Counted from the stretch's first letter, positions 49,843 to 61,091 are shown. The stretch: 64,000 nucleotides of DNA from Emydura subglobosa (GCA_007922225.1 ML680086.1:10888540-10952539), one strand, 5' to 3'. Translations and numbers: made by a program. Notes: generated from the letters alone by a model not told the origin.

Positions 49843-51479
49843 TCTCAGGTAGCAAGAGCTCCCGGGCAGTGCTTCCCCAGAACTCAGAGCAGAGGTCTGC
49901 TCCCTTTCATTGCCTGCCAACCCTGGCCAGCACTGCTTCTCTTTTTAAACTCCAGCTTGTGCAGGCCTTGCAGACACAGCAGGATGGGGCCACCTGGGCC
50001 CAGAGCTGCTCCTTATCCTCTTGTTCTCCAGTGTGGGGTTTGCATACTCCATCACAGGGAGTTATTCCTTCCTGACCCTACGCTGATGCCCTTGCCTGAC
50101 TTACTGAAGTTTGGAACAAGCAACATTTCGACAGTTAGTGCCCACTCCTGACCAATTTTTGTATTATTTGAGGAAAAGTAGATACTATTTGTTTATTTTT
50201 TCCAACACCGTTTTATCCCCTTAGGGGACAAGAAAGGTGCCATTAAGTAAAGCTCAATTCTGTCATCCCTGACTTCAGTAGGGTTTGGTTTCTTTTCTGG
50301 AAAGGGGGCTGGCTAGAATGAGCCCAGGATTGGCAAGAGAATCTGGAAAATTTCCCCTCTAGTTGGAATGTGGTCCGAATTACCAGCATGCCGAAGTCAT
50401 TACCATCCAAACAGCTGTTTGGTGGGCTATAAAAAAGGGGATGTTGATGTCAGTCATCTCACAGCGAACAGATGTCCACATCACAACACTCCCTCTCCCC
50501 AACCCCAAATTACACCTAGCAGTAATGGACAGTGCTACCATTAGGGCCAGCTAAAATACTCATGTGAGAAGCTTGCATGGCCTTCATCCTTGCTGTATCC
50601 ATTCTATGAACATCACAGGTACGGTACTACTGGGAATGCTATCAGAAATGAAGGACTCATCCAGCTGGTAGCATAGAAACAACAGTAGCACTCACAGAAG
50701 AGCTGCTTTTGTGGGAAAGATATCAAATATTCATGAGGTTGCACACACATTATTCAGAAGGGCCAGGAACTAAACTTTGTCCTTTTGTTTGAGATACACA
50801 AACTTTTTATGAACCTGACTCTTAAGGTTCCCTTAAGGTTAAGGGAATTGAAAAGGTATTTTGTTTTGTGGTATGCTTAAAATATTTGCTCACAGATATC
50901 TTCAGGAAGCACTATGAAGTGACTCAACATCTACTGCTGATTTCACATGGTAAAGTGCTGTGTAGTAAGTGGCTGTAGCCAGACACAGAACATAGATCAT
51001 GAGGTAACAGGCCTGCCTACCAGATAATTGTACCTTCAGATCATTTTGCCCCTCCTACTTAGATGTCAGCTCAGATTCCAAACACTGCACTTAGTCATAG
51101 TAACCAAGAATAAAAAATAAAAAATGACCCTGCTGCAAGCTGACAAAGAAATCAAAGTGTCAAGGCAGCAGCTATTTATGTATTATTTTGCGCAAATCTT
51201 ATTACTGATGCTCTGTTTTCCATTTAAACCTCTGACATTAAATTTGGTTGAACCTTTTTTATTCGGACACTGTTGTCCAACTTTCAAAATATGGGGGCTT
51301 TGATATGATGCTCAAACTCGCATGTAGACTCAGACTGGCACTTGAAAATATACATGCACATTTTATGATTAAGTACTGATTTGGATGTCTCAGATTTGGA
51401 CAGGAGATTAAGGCCACAACATCTGAAAATTCTGCCCTGTATCTTTATTTTGGTTTTTTAAAGACACACATACAATCCT
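49843..51479. other. Intronic, unrecognised
   Basis: No exon or clear element. Some of 49860-50160 may be repeat-derived. Confidence 0.4.
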
Positions 51480-52067
51480 GAGTTCTGGCACAGGGAGGGA
51501 GAAACAAATAACTGAGTCCATGAAAAGCAAACCTTCTGACAACCCATTAGGGACATGCAATGGGATCCAGGCAATGGAAATTTTATTGTCTAGTGTGACA
51601 CACTGTATCTCCAAGCAGCACCCTGTAAACCCCATATTCACTCTTCACATATAATGATGATATGTATAATACAAAGCATGGTTTGTAAGATATCATAGGA
51701 AAAGTCAAGATCTGCTAAAACTCAGTGTGCTGTCCAAGTATGTGTATCAATAGTGTGTATCAAGACATAAGATTTTACAATATCGTTAAAAGAAATATAC
51801 TATAAGTTTAAGAGTTCCTTCTACAAAGGCAGTGGTCTCCACCCAGGATGGTAAGGGACAGTTATCCTGCAAGGGAGTTGTAATTGTAATCAAAAGACTT
51901 TACAACGCAATGACAACTGCACAAGACTATACAAAGGAGATTGGTCAACACTATGACTCTATTGCACAAGGCGACATGGGGAGGGCAAGTATTGGGCAAA
52001 CATGTGAATCAGTAGGGCCCACCTGGATATGCCTGGACTCATATCTACTGAGTACTTGATCAAAAGA

Positions 52068-52074
52068 TATAAAA
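52068..52074 (+). promoter_or_regulatory. TATA box of the LTR
   Basis: TATAAAA upstream of 'caaagaacagggactgcc'. It opposes the direction of PTPRT. Activity is not known. Confidence 0.5.
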
Positions 52075-52373
52075 CAAAGAACAGGGACTGCCTGGCTTGG
52101 CCTTTCTCCTCCCCCCATCCACGCTGAAAGCAATAGAGACGCTGGAAAGACAAAGACTGGAACTGAAAGAGACTGGCCCCCATGACTGAGGAAAGAACCT
52201 GTGGATTAAAGAGCTATAACATCCAGTGGGGTGAGAAAACTGCTTAATCTAGATACTGCCTAGTGTTAAAGGTTTAAGATTTAGATTGTGTATTTATCTT
52301 TGTTTGCTTTGGTACCTATCTGTGATCTCATGACTACCACTTCTACTCACTTAAAATCCACCTTTCTGTCGTT

Positions 52374-52379
52374 AATAAA
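52374..52379 (+). terminator. Polyadenylation signal of the LTR
   Basis: AATAAA, 300 bp after the TATA box, with GT/T-rich sequence downstream. This is the usual position in an LTR's R region. Confidence 0.5.
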
Positions 52380-52929
52380 TCTGTTTTATACGTTACTTTA
52401 AAACAGTGTATCTTGGTTGAAGTGTTTGGAAAATCTCAGCTCACTTCACAAAAGCTGGTGTATGTCTTCTTCACACTGAGGGAGGGGCAAACTGGGTAAT
52501 GAACATATACTGGTCAGGCTTCTGACCAGGGAGGACAGGGCAATTTCAGGGTGCAAGGCTGGGAGCTGGAGCGAACTGGCTCGTGCCTTTCTCTATGAGA
52601 TTCTTGAGTGGCTCTGGGAGCACTTGTGCCATCTAGCTTCACATGCTGTTGTGCTGAGTGATAACAGCACCTGGAGGGGTTTGCTGCTTGTCACTAGCAG
52701 AGCATTGTGAGAGACAGCCCAGGCTGGAGAGTTAATGGGGCACAGCGGTACCCTAGTCCCAGGCTGTACCCTGGGGGAATCTGTCACACCTAACCGTTAA
52801 CAATTTAATACATCGATGTAAATTTTCCCCTTATGGAAAGTCTGATGGAACATAACAGGGAGGAACCAATTGGATTCTGTAAGAATGGGGCAGGTTCTAT
52901 AGAACTTACTCTAAAAACCTATGGATTTC

Positions 52930-53045
52930 AATTGCAAATGAGATCCATTTCCTATAGTGTACTTTTTTAACCATCCTTTATAGAAGGGATTTAATTCTCC
53001 AATAAATTCTATAGGATGGTTAATAAACCTATAGAAAGGTTAGCA
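52930..53045. repeat. Snapback (palindromic) repeat
   Basis: Arms 52967-52985 (TTAACCATCCTTTATAGAA) and 53007-53023 (TTCTATAGGATGGTTAA) are complementary with a 2-nt bulge and a loop of about 21 nt. Flanking 'cctatag' and 'ctatagaaagg' extend the symmetry. Probably a short MITE. Confidence 0.6.
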
Positions 53046-53481
53046 TTCTTTCTGTTAAAAGCCTACAAGAATTAAATGCATAAGAGTCAAAAAGCCTGAT
53101 GCAGGAGTTCACTTTTCTGAGCACAAATTGCATCTGCAAAAGGTAGATCCACACTCAAACTGTGATGCAGCCCCGAGTACTTGTTCCTCCAGCCATACCT
53201 GTAATCAGGTAGCTAGAGACTCAAGCATTCAGATTTCCACCAGCAGTCAGCTTGTGGATACACATTGTGCAGGCGCGATTTACTTCTGTAAAGTGGGGTA
53301 GTCATTTCATATATTTTAAAATGTGACCCTTAATATTTTGTCCTTCTATAGTACCTTTAATGCAAGGATTAGAGTTATATGTACATATATTAACAAATTA
53401 AACTTCACAACTCCCCCTGGGAGGTGGATACTAGGCCCTAGCATTCTGTATCCAGGAAGATCTAAGAGGATCACGTTTGGT

Positions 53482-53563
53482 GATTTAAGGCCTGATCCTC
53501 AGCCCATGAAAATAAAAAGAAAGACTCCAATTGATTACAATGGACTTTGGATCAGGCCCACAG
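53482..53563. repeat. Short palindromic reptile MITE, copy
   Basis: 'aggcctgatcctcagcccatg' (read in two parts) and 'ggactttggatcaggccc' are inverted ends, as in the copies at 9805 and 57268. Confidence 0.55.
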
Positions 53564-53738
53564 AATGTATACTATGTTAGAGTAAAGTTTACCCTTCGAA
53601 AACATTTCCATGTAAAAATGCAGCAGCTGTATTAATTTGCTTTTGGCACCAAAGTACATACAGTAGCTGCAGGTCATTTCAGGGGATAGTGCAGGGCCAG
53701 GGGGTGTAACAGGAAGCATTTTGCCGAAGGAGAAGACT

Positions 53739-53972
53739 GAGATATCTGATCTTTCAGTCCTCATCCTCAATGGAAACCTCCACAACACCTTCAAAAGACA
53801 AGCCTAGAAACTTAAATTTATAACTCTACTAGACATCAAAAATCATGGACTTAATAAAGACACAGGATTTATGGCTCATTACTACAATTTGTAACCCACT
53901 AACCCTCCTTTTCCTCTACAACCGTAGAGGTGTTCATTTCCCACTTCACCTCTCTTGCAACATATGTTTACT
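53739..53972 (+). repeat. Turtle-type repeat 'A', copy 2, left part
   Basis: 'ctttcagtcctcatcctc', 'acaccttcaaaagacaagcc', 'aaaaatcatggacttaat' and 'acaggatttatggctcatt' follow copy 1 (12885-13300) in order. It is interrupted at 53972 by a hAT element and continues at 55020. Confidence 0.65.
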
Positions 53973-55019
53973 CAGGGATATTCAGACAGAGGCTTGGGAG
54001 CCACAAGTGGCTCTTTATTGTGTCTCCTGCGGCTCTTTGCAGCACCTGATATTAAAACACTGCATGATTTAATTATCAACCAATCTAAGTTATTAACCAA
54101 TCTGGATGCTTTTACTATGTTATTAACCAATTGTATAATACTTTATATACATTTTGCTGTGAGAATTTGATACACAGAGAGAGAGAGAAAGTAAATGAAA
54201 CAATGAATTCACACTAATCAGTGTTTGCACGATGTGCCTAGTCATTTAATGGTGTCATCATCAGCCAGGAAGAGAGCCGGTAGCCCGCTGTTGAAATAAG
54301 TCAGTGGGCATTTGACATGATATACAAAATAGTTTGAAGTTGACCACAGCTGCATTGCAGGTCATTAGAAAAACCCCATTTAAAGAAATAGGTTGTACAG
54401 TTGCCCTGTCCTGTTCAAAACCAGTTCAGAGATGACCACAGATGCTTTGACAGATCAAAACCTGGTGGACAGATGGTTGGGTCAGAGTGATTAATGACTG
54501 TCATAATTGACCACTCATTGCACCAAGCAGATATCACAGCCATGTGCTCTGGTGGCATAAACTACCATAAAAGGTGTCTAAAAGACAAGCGAACTGGTGG
54601 ATGGTTGAAGAGGTCTGTGTACAACGGGAGGTCACTATTCTCACAGATCTTGGCCTGCAGTGTGACAGAGACCTTCTTATGGTGAATGTGGGGTGGTGCT
54701 ATGTTGCTAAGTATTGGTAGCCATGGCAACGGAGTTGCCCGTAAAGTCCTGGTAACAACACACATACCTTTGTTAAGCTCTACATCAACCAGCCTCGTGT
54801 AAGACGAGCGATACAAGACAGGAGCACAGTACTCTGCTGTTGAATAGCAGAGGGGAAGGGCCTATGTTCTAAGCATCCAATCACTCACGTCCCATGCTGA
54901 ACCAGCCAATTCTCTGAGAAGGTTGTTCTGAGTGCTGACTTTGGCACACTACTGTGGCTCTTTTGGGTAATGTTGACTGCTAATTTGGCTCCTGACCCAC
55001 TGAAGTCTGAGTATCACTG
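53973..55019. mobile_element. hAT-type DNA element carrying a nested LINE
   Basis: Ends are CAGGGATATTCAGAC at left and, as reverse complement of the right end, CAGTGATACTCAGAC. The 8-bp flanks TGTTTACT (53965-53972) and TATTAACT (55020-55027) match at 6 of 8. 'gccacaagtggctcttt' near the left and 'actgtggctcttttgggtaa' near the right belong to a common turtle non-autonomous hAT. The middle (54215-54850) is a LINE fragment. An (AG)n run lies at 54175-54189. Confidence 0.75.
54215..54850 (-). pseudogene. Non-LTR retrotransposon RT, C-terminal fragment
   Basis: The minus-strand frame at 54816-54562 contains 'L-V-D-V-E-L-N-K' and 'L-P-W-L-P-I-L-S-N-I-A-P-P-H', preceded by A-E-Y-C-A-P-V. These are the usual signatures just after the RT domain of some non-LTR elements. 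Decayed downstream sequence includes 'C-P-L-T' and 'A-D-D-D' near 54250-54320. Stops interrupt it. The clade is not certain. Confidence 0.65.
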
Positions 55020-55185
55020 TATTAACTCCTTATCTGTTCCACCCTTGTATTTAGCTATGACACCCGGAGTACCTTTCTCAGACCTGAACAGTAGCTCTGT
55101 GTAAGTTTGAAACCTTGTCTCTTTCACCAACAGAAGTTGGTCCAATAAAAGATATTATCTCACCATCTTGTCTCTCTAAAATGCA
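55020..55185 (+). repeat. Turtle-type repeat 'A', copy 2, right part
   Basis: 'cggagtacctttctcagacc', 'ctctttcaccaacagaagtt' and 'ggtccaataaaagatatt' resume the repeat after the hAT insertion and correspond to 13190-13290. Confidence 0.7.
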
Positions 55186-55329
55186 AAAAGCTATTGAAAA
55201 TAGCTGTTTTTTGTTTACAATAAAAGTGATAATTTGTCCTTCATGAATGATCTCAAGGTGCTCGCATACCAGGGCAATGAGCATAGTGTAAGAACCTGAA
55301 CAGAAGAGAACACACATTCATTAATTCTC

Positions 55330-55510
55330 ACTCCCCTGCCAGGCACAGTAAGTATTATCCCCATTTTATGGATGGGTAAATTCAGGCACAAAGAAGTTAA
55401 AGTGAGTGATTTGGCTAAGATCACACAGTATATCATTGGTGGAACTTGAAAAAGAACCCAGTATTCTTGGCTCCTATATCCCAGCCCCAACCACCTGACA
55501 GTACTGCCTC
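55330..55510 (-). repeat. MIR-like core SINE (reverse)
   Basis: 'ccccattttatggatggg', 'ttcaggcacaaagaagtt', 'ggctaagatcacacag' and 'agaacccagtattcttgg' occur in MIR reverse order. Confidence 0.75.
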
Positions 55511-57267
55511 TCTAATGCATCTGGAAGTCTGTAGACTGAGTACACTGAGCAATCCCCACTAACAATAAAACAGGCAAACCCTGAGTATAGTGGGACTGTG
55601 CAACATCTCCTGGACATTGTCCAAGGGTATATTCCAGAGAGAGATGAAGGGAGGGCAGATAATGACTGCATGGTCTTTCACATGCAGAGAGAGACAAGAA
55701 TTCTGGAAACATTCCAGAGCATGACAGTGACTTCCACAAAATCCACCGGGAATAGTTTGCCTATGAGCTGCTCATCTATCATAACACCATGAAGATAGCT
55801 CCCTCTTAAAAGCTATAAAATATCCATTAGTAGATAGATATGGGAGAATTTGTCCAAAGCACAGTTAAAACATGCCAGGGTTCAGTCTCTTTCTCAAAGT
55901 GTCTCTCTATACAAGAAACAGCCGACTGGTATTTTCTTCAAAACCCCATAAACTGCAAATAAATGTAGCAGATAGAGGCTTCATGTGCATCATGAGTAGC
56001 AAGGTCAATGACCTTCAAAACCATCTCATGAAATGTGGGGCACTTGATCAAGCTGCACTTCCTGAAATGTTCTGTTGCTTTTATGGAATATGTTATTGTT
56101 CCACTCTTTCCAGAGATTCAGATCAAATAAAAACAGGCATGCAGCAAAAGCTAAACCCAAACCCTGAACATCTTTTGTGAGCTAAGGAAGTTCAGATGCT
56201 CCCTTTCCTCCTTTTTTTTTGTGAGAGTTACAACAAATTGGCACCCTTTGGTCCCAGTAAGGACAGGCTGTATCTCCATCCCAAATGGAAGCAAGAAGCA
56301 TGGGAAACCTCACAAGAAAATCATTCCCCTCTTCATGGCTTTCCAAGCCCTGTTTCGCAGACTCGCAAACGTTCACATATTTAGGTTCTTAAACCAATCC
56401 TCCAAGCCTGCTGTGTTTTACTCATCACTAATTTCTACAATAGCTGGTGACTGAGCTCTCACCTGGGTAGATAGATATATCCAGAACTTTACAACCACCA
56501 CATTTCCGAATGGTGTTGGGAAGACCTTGTACCTAGGGCAATGTCTGTGAACTGCCAAGAAAAATCTAAATCCAGAAAACATGAGCTGGTTCCAGGAAGG
56601 TAACCGGGTAGGAGGCTGAGCAGAAAGCTATGAACGTATTTATGTTGCTTGGGTTATATATGCATCCTACTTTAAATGCCTCACTTGCCAGTATTTAGTC
56701 TGCATGGAAACAAAACCAACAGAGGACATTTCAAAACTGCACACTCCCTTGTCTTAGCCATATCCATAAGCCTGACCTGACTTGCAACACAAATTAGAAA
56801 TAATAGCTGCTATTCCCCAGTGCAATAGACTTGGTCCCTATCTCTCCAGTTCAATGTTGTTCCATGCTGGCAGATTAAAGATAATGACTGCAGACAGATA
56901 TGGCTTTCACTGCGACAGGAATTAATGTTAGTGGCTTCGGAGGTGTGTTTTCCCTCCTGAATCACCTACCATCTGTTTAATCAGCAAAAACATATAAAAA
57001 AACCAAAAACAAAACAAAAAGGTGTTAATGTCACTTAGCATTAGGCAGGCATCACTGAGTGGAATCTTCTTGTCATGCTCAGTAATTTTTTTCCAAGACA
57101 AGAAGTTTCAAGGACAACAGGAGTCACATGGTTCTTTAGGTAAGGCACAGGGCAAGAGGCAGCTCTGGTTATATTCTGAGAGAGGAGACAGCACTCTGGT
57201 GCTGCTTCACCTCAGTTCTTCCATCTCCTTCGCAAAAGCAGTGGGAAAGGCAAGGCTATGAATACAT
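55511..57267. other. Intronic, unrecognised
   Basis: No exon or element is supported. Short frames on both strands have no known domain. Confidence 0.45.
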
Positions 57268-57358
57268 AGGGCCTTATCCTCAGCCAGCATAAGCTGGAGT
57301 AGCTACATTGGCTTCAATTAAGCTATGCAAGTTTATATCAGCAGAGAATCTGGTCCGT
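57268..57358. repeat. Short palindromic reptile MITE, copy
   Basis: The left 'cagcataagctggagtagct' pairs imperfectly with the right 'aagctatgcaagtttatatc'. The ends 'gggccttatcctcagcc' and 'gagaatctggtcc' are inverted. It directly abuts the DIRS element. Confidence 0.55.
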
Positions 57359-57362
57359 TTTT

Positions 57363-57720
57363 AAGAGGAGGAAGTTACTCATCTTGTGCAGTAGAGATGG
57401 TTCTTCGAGATCTGTGTCCCTATGGATACTCAACTGTGTCCCTATGGATACTCCACTGTATGTGTGTCTACACCCCCGCGCTGCTGATCGGAGAACTTTG
57501 GTAGCAGTCCATCCTGCCCGCTCATGAGCTGCTCCCTGCCTGCCATAAGGCCAGCCAGCATGCATGGGTAATCCCTCCGCAGTTCCTTCTCTACCGCAGA
57601 GTCAACTACTAGAACTCTGAAGTAGTTGAGGGGAGGAGGGGAGGGTCATGGAGCACCCATTGGGACACAAATCTCGAAGAACCATCATGATTGCATGACC
57701 GTGAGTAACTTCCTCCTCTT
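57363..57720. repeat. DIRS 3' hairpin: terminal repeat plus internal complementary region
   Basis: Arms 57363-57411 and 57671-57720 match exactly over the outer 19 bp (aagaggaggaagttactca) and the inner 16 bp (gatggttcttcgagat). The middle of the arms has diverged. The loop also contains a 22-bp tandem duplication (ctgtgtccctatggatac..., about 57411-57454). Confidence 0.85.
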
Positions 57721-57859
57721 CTTCGAGCAGTGTCCCTGTGGTTGCTCCACTGTAGGTGACTCCCAAGCTGTGCCCACCACCGGAGGTTGGGACTTCGGAG
57801 TTGAATCTGATACAGAGGATAGTACTGCGACACCGAATTTGGCATCCACCACTGAATCC

Positions 57860-58850
57860 TCCGGCATGGTGTAGTGTTCTGCAAAGATATGCACAGATGC
57901 CCAGGTAGCGGCTCTGTAGATTTCTGGTATAGGTATACAATTGGAAAAGGTGACGGACGAAGAGATCGACCTTGTAAAATGCATGCGTATTAAAGATGGG
58001 GAAGCTACCTTACGCAATTGGTAACAGAGCTTAATACACTTAGGCTGTGTCTTCGCTGACGGCGGCAAATTTGCCGCCGTCAGATCAACTTATTTGGATC
58101 AACTGAGTGGTCAGTGAAGACCCACTCAGTCGATCCAGAAATCGATGTCTTAAGACCACCTTCTCAAGTGGCATAGCACTATGTTCCAATCAGTGCAGTG
58201 CAGTGAAGACAGTGCACAGAACAGAAGTCGACGGGAGTTATGCAAGTTTTTTGCGTAGTTTGCGTAACTCCGGTTGACTGCCGCCGAATCTCTGAGGTAA
58301 GTGTAGACAATCCCTTAGAGAGTCTTTGAGCAGAGATGGCTGTACCTTTTGACCTCTCTGCAATGGATAGGAAAAGTCTCATGGATTTCCTGAAAGCCCT
58401 TGTGTTGTCCAAATAAAAGGTCAAGGCTCATTTCACGTCAAGCATATGGAGAATGGCTCCCTATTATCCTCAGAAGGTTTGGGATAAAGGACTGGAAGCT
58501 GAATATACTGATTCATGTGAAATGCATAAGGCACCTTGGGAATGAACTTTGTACGTGGTCTAAGTGTGACCTTGTCTGGGAAGAACACAATAAAAGGGGG
58601 ATGCGCCATCAAAGCCGCTATCTCCCCTATCCTTCTGTCAGAGGTGATGGTGATGGGGAACACCATCTTTCTGGAAAGATGAGTTAGTGAACAAGTGGCT
58701 ATGAATTCGAATGGTGGTCTAATCAGTCATTTTAGCACTAGGTTGAGATCCCATTAGGGAGAGGGGAGCCTGGTTGTGGGAAGATGTTTGCTTTGTCCTT
58801 AAGAAACCTCTTCATAGTTGGGTAGGAGAAGATTATGTATCCTTCTACCT
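57860..58850 (-). pseudogene. DIRS tyrosine recombinase remnant
   Basis: Integrase of the element, broken. The frame 58666-58433 carries 'S-D-R-R-I-G-E-I-A-A-L', the region of the first catalytic Arg. After the MITE the frame 58068-57685 gives the second box H-F-T-R (about 57971-57983), then R-A-A-T-W and the H-Y pair with the nucleophilic Tyr (about 57870). The key residues are thus still readable, but stops, frameshifts and the 272-bp MITE separate them. The N-terminal part is shortened compared with the frame at 22292-22873. Confidence 0.8.
58043..58314. mobile_element. Harbinger-like MITE, 272 bp, inside DIRS recombinase
   Basis: Flanked by TTA on both sides (58040-58042 and 58315-58317), the PIF/Harbinger target. 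Ends GGCTGTGTCTTCGCT and GGGATTGTCTACACT (reverse complement of the right end) match at 10 of 15. An inner 13-bp palindrome-like stretch 'gacggcggcaaatttgccgcc' (read in two parts, 58058-58081) lies near the left end. It encodes nothing. Confidence 0.7.
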
Positions 58851-58859
58851 GCTGGTGGA

Positions 58860-59370
58860 TTCCCCATTTCCATAGTTTTAGTGCCTCTGTGCACAGGGAA
58901 TGAGACCCGGATCCTTCCTGTTGGTTTGCATGCAGGTCATATTGTCTGTCATGACCCCTGTGTGTGTGTGTGTCTTTGATCAGAGAGAGGAAGTGAGCAC
59001 ATGTGTTTCTGACAACTTTGAGCAGATTGATGTGAAGGCATGTCTCTGTTGGGGACGATTTGCCCTCTGTTGTGTGACCACTGGAGTTATTCACCCATCC
59101 TATGAGGGATGCATAGGTGGTCAGGAGATGAGGAAGACTGAGCAAATGGGATTCCACCAGTCCAAAGATCATTTCACCCTGGTGGGCATCGGTAGAGGTT
59201 TGTTTATATTGTCCCTGTTCAGCCTGTAGACTGAACTGAACCATGCTTGGAGGCATCTCATGCGTAATGTGACATGAGAAATAATTGATGTGCCTGCGGC
59301 CATGTGCAGCAGAAGCTGGAGGCAATATACGGCCGAAATTTGTGAGTTGGATTGTATTGTCTCTATCAAA
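58860..59370 (-). pseudogene. DIRS RNase H remnant
   Basis: Pieces in two frames: 'M-R-C-L-Q-A-W-F' (about 59250), 'H-I-N-L-L-K' (about 59020) and 'N-Q-Q-E-G-S-G-S' then 'L-C-T-E-A-L-K-L-W' (about 58870-58930). They match the order of the DIRS RNase H domain. The longest frame (58738-59325) is a mosaic and its ATG is not meaningful. Confidence 0.65.
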
Positions 59371-59396
59371 GAGAGGAGACTGAGAAATCTGTGATG

Positions 59397-60082
59397 TTAT
59401 AGGACCACTTTTGCCTGAGTGGAGTTGAGGTTGGCACCTATGAATTCTAGCCTCTGTACCAGTGTTAACGTTGATTTTTGTTCATTGGTCTGTAGGCACA
59501 GATTCAGAAACAGGTCCAGTGTGGCCTGAGTGATTCGTTGAGCCTCTGTGACGGACCATGCCTCCTGAGAAGGCAATTGCCCAGGCAAGGATAAATCGTG
59601 GTGCCTTGAGAGCGTAAATGGGCCTCCACTACTGAAAGGACCTTGGAGAATACTCTGGCAGCTGATGACAGGCCAAAAAGGAGTACTCTTTACTGGTAGT
59701 TGTCCTGGCCCAGCATGAATTTGAGGTAATACCTGTGATTCAGCATGACGGAAGTATGGAAGTATGGTTCTCGGCCCTTGACCTTCAAGATGTAATCTCC
59801 TTCCTCTAATACTGTAATGATTGTTGATAGGGTGATCACCTTGAATTTCTGTGCCTTGATATATCTGTTGAGCACTCTGAGGTCCACTATAGGTCTCCAA
59901 CCTCCTTTTTTCTTTGGTATCAGGAAGTAGTGAGAGCAGAAGCCTTTGACTCTGAGATGCACGGGCACAGGTTCGATAGCTCCTACACTGAGGAGATGGT
60001 TTACCTCTTGATGTAGTAGACTCTCATGAGAAGGGTCCCTGAAGAGGGATGGGGAAGAGTGTTTGGGAGAAGACATATCCAT
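59397..60082 (-). pseudogene. DIRS reverse transcriptase remnant
   Basis: The frame 60082-59690 contains 'K-G-F-C-S-H-Y-F-L-I-P-K-K-K-G-G-W-R-P' and then 'D-L-R-V-L-N', the RT fingers of DIRS elements. It shifts frame and continues in 59900-59397 with 'Q-R-L-E-F-I-G-A-N-L'. The catalytic Y-L-D-D box, in yet another frame, is altered to C-L-G-N (59576-59587), so the enzyme is dead at its active site. Confidence 0.85.
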
Positions 60083-60356
60083 TCTGGATAATCTCCAGTA
60101 TCCACTTGCCAGAGGTTATCCGCTCCCAGGTGCTGCGGAACAGGGTAAGAAGGTTTCCAAAAGGAAGGGCGAGGCCTTCCAGCATGAGGGTGCAAGAAGA
60201 GGGTCTTGACCATTCCATCAAAACTGACACTTTGAGGTGGAGGGCTGAGATGCAGTTGGTTGGGATCCCCATTGGTTCGTGAACCTTGGTTTCTTCCTCT
60301 GCAGCTCATAAGATATTTGTGATGAGTACTGATACATGTATTGTGATGACTGGGGC

Positions 60357-61091
60357 TTAAACAGTGGCTGAAGGCTGTATTTTCTCTTGTAGGGATCGAA
60401 GACTCGCCTGTGAATCCTTCAACAGATGAAGAGACACATCAGTCTTCTTGGTGAATAACTTCATCCCTTCAAAAGGAAGGTCCTCCACTATGGTTTGGAT
60501 CTCTTTAGGGAAGCCAGATGAACACAGCCTTGAAGTCCATTTTAGAACAATGGCCGTAAAAATTAAATATGCTACTGTGTCAGCCGTGTCTATTGCAGAA
60601 TGAAGAGGTGTTTTAGCCACCAGCTGGTCCTTGTTGATTATGGCTTTTAATTGGACTTTATGGGAGTCCAGGACCTGTTCAATAAAGGGACTGAGTTTTG
60701 TATAATTCTGGTAGTCATATTTTTCCAGTGAAGCCTGGTAAGTTGATATGAGGAACTGGAGGCTGGCTGATGAATATGCCTTCCTGCCAAACTGGTCTAG
60801 ATGTTTCGCATCTCGGTCATAGAGGGTGGGTTTAGATTGGTGCTGGTGATTCCTAGAATTAACTGCATCAACAATGATGGAATTGGGAGGCAGGTGGGAA
60901 AATAGAAATTCTGTGCCCTTAACCTGCACGTAATACTTTTTGTCCACCCATTTGCATGTTGGCGGGATGGACACAAGGGTCTGCCATATTATTTTGGCAG
61001 CGTCCAGGACTGCGTCATTAACCAGGAAGGCCACTCTGGCAGAGATGGAAGAGTGTAAAATGTCCACCAATTTGTGATAAGGCTCAATCAC
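60357..61091 (-). pseudogene. DIRS gag, main part (244-codon open frame)
   Basis: The longest open frame of the window. It contains 'P-P-T-C-K-W-V-D-K-K-Y-Y', then 'D-R-D-A-K-H-L-D-Q-F-G-R-K', 'Y-S-S-A-S-L-Q', an Ala/Asp helix 'A-I-D-T-A-D-T-V-A' and 'D-L-P-F-E-G-M-K-L-F'. This is the conserved order of the capsid-like gag region in vertebrate DIRS elements. Its ATG at 61091 is internal, because related gag sequence (A-F-L-V-N-D-A-V-L) sits close to it and the N-terminus is at 62413-62018. Staying open over 735 bp suggests a fairly young copy. Confidence 0.8.

Larger units (their letters stand above)
51480..52788 (+). mobile_element. LTR (solo) of an LTR retrotransposon or endogenous retrovirus
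   Basis: A TATA box (TATAAAA, 52068-52074) is followed about 300 bp later by AATAAA (52374-52379) and about 410 bp of further sequence ending CTGTCACA at 52788, the order expected of U3-R-U5. The phrase content (for example 'gttaataaatctgttttata', 'cttctgaccagggagg') is familiar from abundant turtle LTRs. No internal coding region follows. The 5' edge is uncertain (51400-51540) and no target duplication was resolved. Confidence 0.6.

Noticed and set aside
58900..59229. 109-codon plus-strand frame
   Set aside because: Antisense shadow of the DIRS RNase H region.
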